Of a stretch of DNA of 7,439 nt, positions 6,593 through 7,439 are shown piece after piece. Location: positions 1 through 7,439 of the forward strand of contig DBWO01000051.1 of assembly GCA_002309055.1 (NCBI GenBank), written 5' to 3'. Positions within the stretch are counted from its first letter, which is position 1; every line of letters starts with the position of its first letter. The notes beneath the pieces are model-generated. The model saw nothing but the letters and a program-made list of their open reading frames with translations. It ran no database searches and was not told the DNA's origin. The stretch is from Ruminococcaceae bacterium UBA1236. Lineage in GTDB: Bacteria > Bacillota > Clostridia > Oscillospirales > Acutalibacteraceae. The position numbers were made by a program, and so were the translations under genes.

Positions 6593-7054
6593 TTATCCCC
6601 TTTCAAGCTGTTCTGTTATATTCCTTTCCATAATGGCGAGGCACTCGTTGAAAACCTCGAGTTTCTCACCGTCTATACCCTTCAGTATACTTTCGTCAAT
6701 CATATCAAAATAAGACCTGAATCTGTCAACAACCTTTCTGCCCTTTTCGGTTGAGGTGAGCACATTTACTCTCGTGTCGCGCGGGTCGCTTTCGCGCCTG
6801 ACATATCCCGCCTTTTCGAGAGCTTTGACGGAGCCCGTGACAGCCGCGGGGGAAATGCCGAAATGCTCCGCAATTTCTTTCTGCGAGGTGCCCTCATTCA
6901 TACAGATGTGCCCGAGAATCATATTCTGGCTTCTGTGAATATCGATTTCCGAATTTTTTACATACTCCTCAATGCAGGTGTGGTGAAGACGCGCAACGGC
7001 AAAAAATCTGTGCATCGTCTTTGAGGATGCGCTTTCTCCGACAGTTTTTTTCAA
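6593..7054 (-). CDS. MarR-family transcriptional repressor (TTG start)
   Basis: This 153-residue winged-helix regulator has GTSQKEIAEHFGISPAAV (55-72) and TGSVKALEKAGY (73-84), which form the helix-turn-helix. ESDPRDTRVNVLT (88-100) is the wing with the D-x-R-D-x-R signature of MarR proteins. The flanking helices (about 14-50 and 103-150) would form the dimerisation and ligand pocket. MarR dimers bind palindromic operators and leave DNA when they bind a small molecule or are oxidised; three Cys (27, 51, 138) are present, but no redox role is shown. It is first in an operon with two ABC exporter genes, so it very likely controls that efflux pair and itself. The start is TTG at 7054, chosen because AAGGA (7065-7061) lies 6 nt before it. 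The first ATG in frame, at 7015 (residue 14), has no ribosome site. Confidence 0.92.
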   Translation of the reverse strand: MKKTVGESASSKTMHRFFAVARLHHTCIEEYVKNSEIDIHRSQNMILGHICMNEGTSQKEIAEHFGISPAAVTGSVKALEKAGYVRRESDPRDTRVNVLTSTEKGRKVVDRFRSYFDMIDESILKGIDGEKLEVFNECLAIMERNITEQLERG

Positions 7055-7075
7055 AACAATTCCTTCTTTCTCAGG

Positions 7076-7098
7076 CGTTTTCCGGCAAGCGGGAAACG
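7076..7098 (-). other. Hairpin in the marR leader, upstream of the ribosome binding site
   Basis: On the minus strand CGTTT-CC (7098-7092) pairs with GG-A-AAACG (7083-7076), with one bulged A and an 8-nt loop CGCTTGCC. It lies about 10 nt upstream of the AAGGA that serves the TTG start. No T-run follows, so it is not a terminator. It may stabilise the messenger or position the ribosome, or be chance. Confidence 0.4.
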
Positions 7099-7130
7099 GT
7101 GTATTGTTAATCGGTTAATTTTTAAGTGCA

Positions 7131-7149
7131 TAACTGTTAACACCTTAAC
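7131..7149. promoter_or_regulatory. Candidate MarR operator overlapping the marR transcription start
   Basis: Two overlapping inverted repeats lie here on the plus strand: TAAC-T-GTTA (7131-7139) and GTTAA-CACC-TTAAC (7136-7149). The second is a perfect 5-bp inverted repeat with a 4-nt gap. The pair sits directly downstream of the marR -10 box (7156-7151), over the expected start point near 7144, a typical place for autorepression. More GTTAA copies follow at 7106-7110 and 7114-7118. Binding by this particular MarR is inferred from position. Confidence 0.5.
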
Positions 7150-7150
7150 T

Positions 7151-7179
7151 ATTATATATACGTCCGTTTTGTTTTGCAA
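7151..7179 (-). promoter_or_regulatory. Promoter of the marR-ABC-ABC operon
   Basis: On the minus strand TTGCAA (7179-7174) is separated by 17 nt from a perfect TATAAT (7156-7151). The start would be near 7144, giving a leader of about 90 nt that contains a hairpin (7076-7098) before the ribosome site. This is the only good promoter found ahead of the three-gene operon. Confidence 0.75.
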
Positions 7180-7211
7180 GTGTTTTTTGAGCATTTTTCG
7201 GTTAATTGCCC

Positions 7212-7240
7212 TTTACTTTTTTTTACTATTGGTATATTAT
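7212..7240 (+). promoter_or_regulatory. Probable promoter of the Gfo/Idh/MocA-type gene
   Basis: TTTACT (7212-7217) and TATTAT (7235-7240) are 17 nt apart. The alternative -10, TATATT (7233-7238), would give 15 nt. The region is very AT-rich, so exact boxes are uncertain. The -10 lies inside the inverted repeat at 7222-7246. Confidence 0.5.
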
Positions 7241-7246
7241 AGTAAA
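7222..7246. repeat. 8-bp perfect inverted repeat over the dehydrogenase promoter, candidate operator
   Basis: TTTACTAT (7222-7229) and ATAGTAAA (7239-7246) are exact reverse complements separated by 9 nt. The repeat covers the putative -10 region of the rightward gene and ends about 32 nt before its ATG, a position suited to a repressor site. The half-sites differ from the GTTAA motifs near marR, so a different regulator may be involved. Confidence 0.5.
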
Positions 7247-7278
7247 TTGAAATAAAATATCCGGAAGAAGGTCTTTTT

Positions 7279-7439
7279 ATGAGCAAAGTAAAAGTAGCGG
7301 TTATCGGATGCGGCAACATTTCAAGAGAACATGTCGCGGCATATGATAAAAATGAAAATGTCGAAATAAAATATTTCTGCGACCTCATACCCGAAAGAGC
7401 GCAGAGATATGTTGATAAATACGGTTACGGCACGGCGGC
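7279..7439 (+). CDS. Gfo/Idh/MocA-family NAD(P)-dependent oxidoreductase, N-terminal part (3' cut by window)
   Basis: The first 53 residues are present, starting at ATG 7279, with AGAAGG (7266-7271) 7 nt upstream. They show a Rossmann fold start: VKVAVIGCGNIS (residues 4-15) with the dinucleotide loop G-C-G-N-I. A helix with the family-typical HVAAY follows, then strand IKYFCD ending in Asp35 and the helix PERAQRYVDKYG. An Asp at the end of the second strand usually favours NAD(H) over NADP(H). Full-length members are about 330-400 residues and oxidise or reduce sugars, inositols and related polyols; the substrate pocket is beyond the window. The gene diverges from marR, but no functional link to the exporter is evident. 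Confidence 0.9.
   Translation, partial: MSKVKVAVIGCGNISREHVAAYDKNENVEIKYFCDLIPERAQRYVDKYGYGTA

Noticed and set aside
7152..7388. 78-codon minus-strand reading frame overlapping the divergent control region and the dehydrogenase start
   Set aside because: It overlaps a clear Rossmann-fold gene start and the marR promoter, and its product has no recognisable features.
1..7439. Mobile elements, CRISPR arrays, tRNA or rRNA genes, toxin-antitoxin or defence systems
   Set aside because: No terminal repeats with transposase motifs, spaced repeats, RNA-gene signatures or defence-protein motifs were seen. All larger frames are explained by housekeeping, transport and regulatory genes.

Overview
The window looks like an ordinary chromosomal stretch from an anaerobic Clostridia-type Firmicute, probably a gut or rumen Oscillospirales/Eubacteriales relative. 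The basis is the end of a pyruvate:ferredoxin oxidoreductase, an ECF-type QueT transporter under a preQ1-I riboswitch, a MarR/heterodimeric ABC exporter operon, strong AGGAGG-type ribosome binding sites and TTGACA/TATAAT promoters. The species cannot be named from the sequence alone. No mobile element, CRISPR array, rRNA or tRNA was seen.

Layout. The left edge (1-249, + strand) is the last 82 codons of pyruvate:ferredoxin oxidoreductase. It converges on a block of minus-strand genes, with hairpin terminators between them (256-328). Read in the direction of transcription (right to left), the minus-strand block has three parts. (a) A three-gene operon: a MarR-family repressor with a TTG start, then two half-size ABC exporters. 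The genes are separated by 6 bp and by a one-base TGATG overlap. (b) A membrane-embedded M28-family metallopeptidase with its own promoter, followed by a GNAT acetyltransferase. A hairpin-plus-T-run terminator sits directly in front of the acetyltransferase ribosome binding site. (c) queT, with a textbook promoter and a preQ1-I riboswitch next to its Shine-Dalgarno sequence. At the right edge (7279-7439, + strand) a Gfo/Idh/MocA-type dehydrogenase begins, divergent from marR across a 224-bp AT-rich control region full of GTTAA/TTAAC motifs and inverted repeats.

How the genes work together. The marR-ABC-ABC cluster reads as a self-regulated efflux unit: MarR probably represses its own promoter and is released by a ligand related to the exported compound. 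The two ABC halves are a complementary pair. One has Asp for the catalytic Glu and Gln for the switch His; the other has an altered LSQGQ signature. Together they would form one degenerate and one consensus ATP site, as in the BmrCD and TM287/288 class. QueT imports a queuosine precursor, and the riboswitch would shut it off when preQ1 is plentiful.

I did not find a wholly new system. The items most worth a second look are the M28 peptidase with a membrane hairpin inserted between its metal ligands, the 12-bp palindrome filling the spacer of its promoter, the marR/dehydrogenase control region, and the terminator lodged in front of the GNAT gene.
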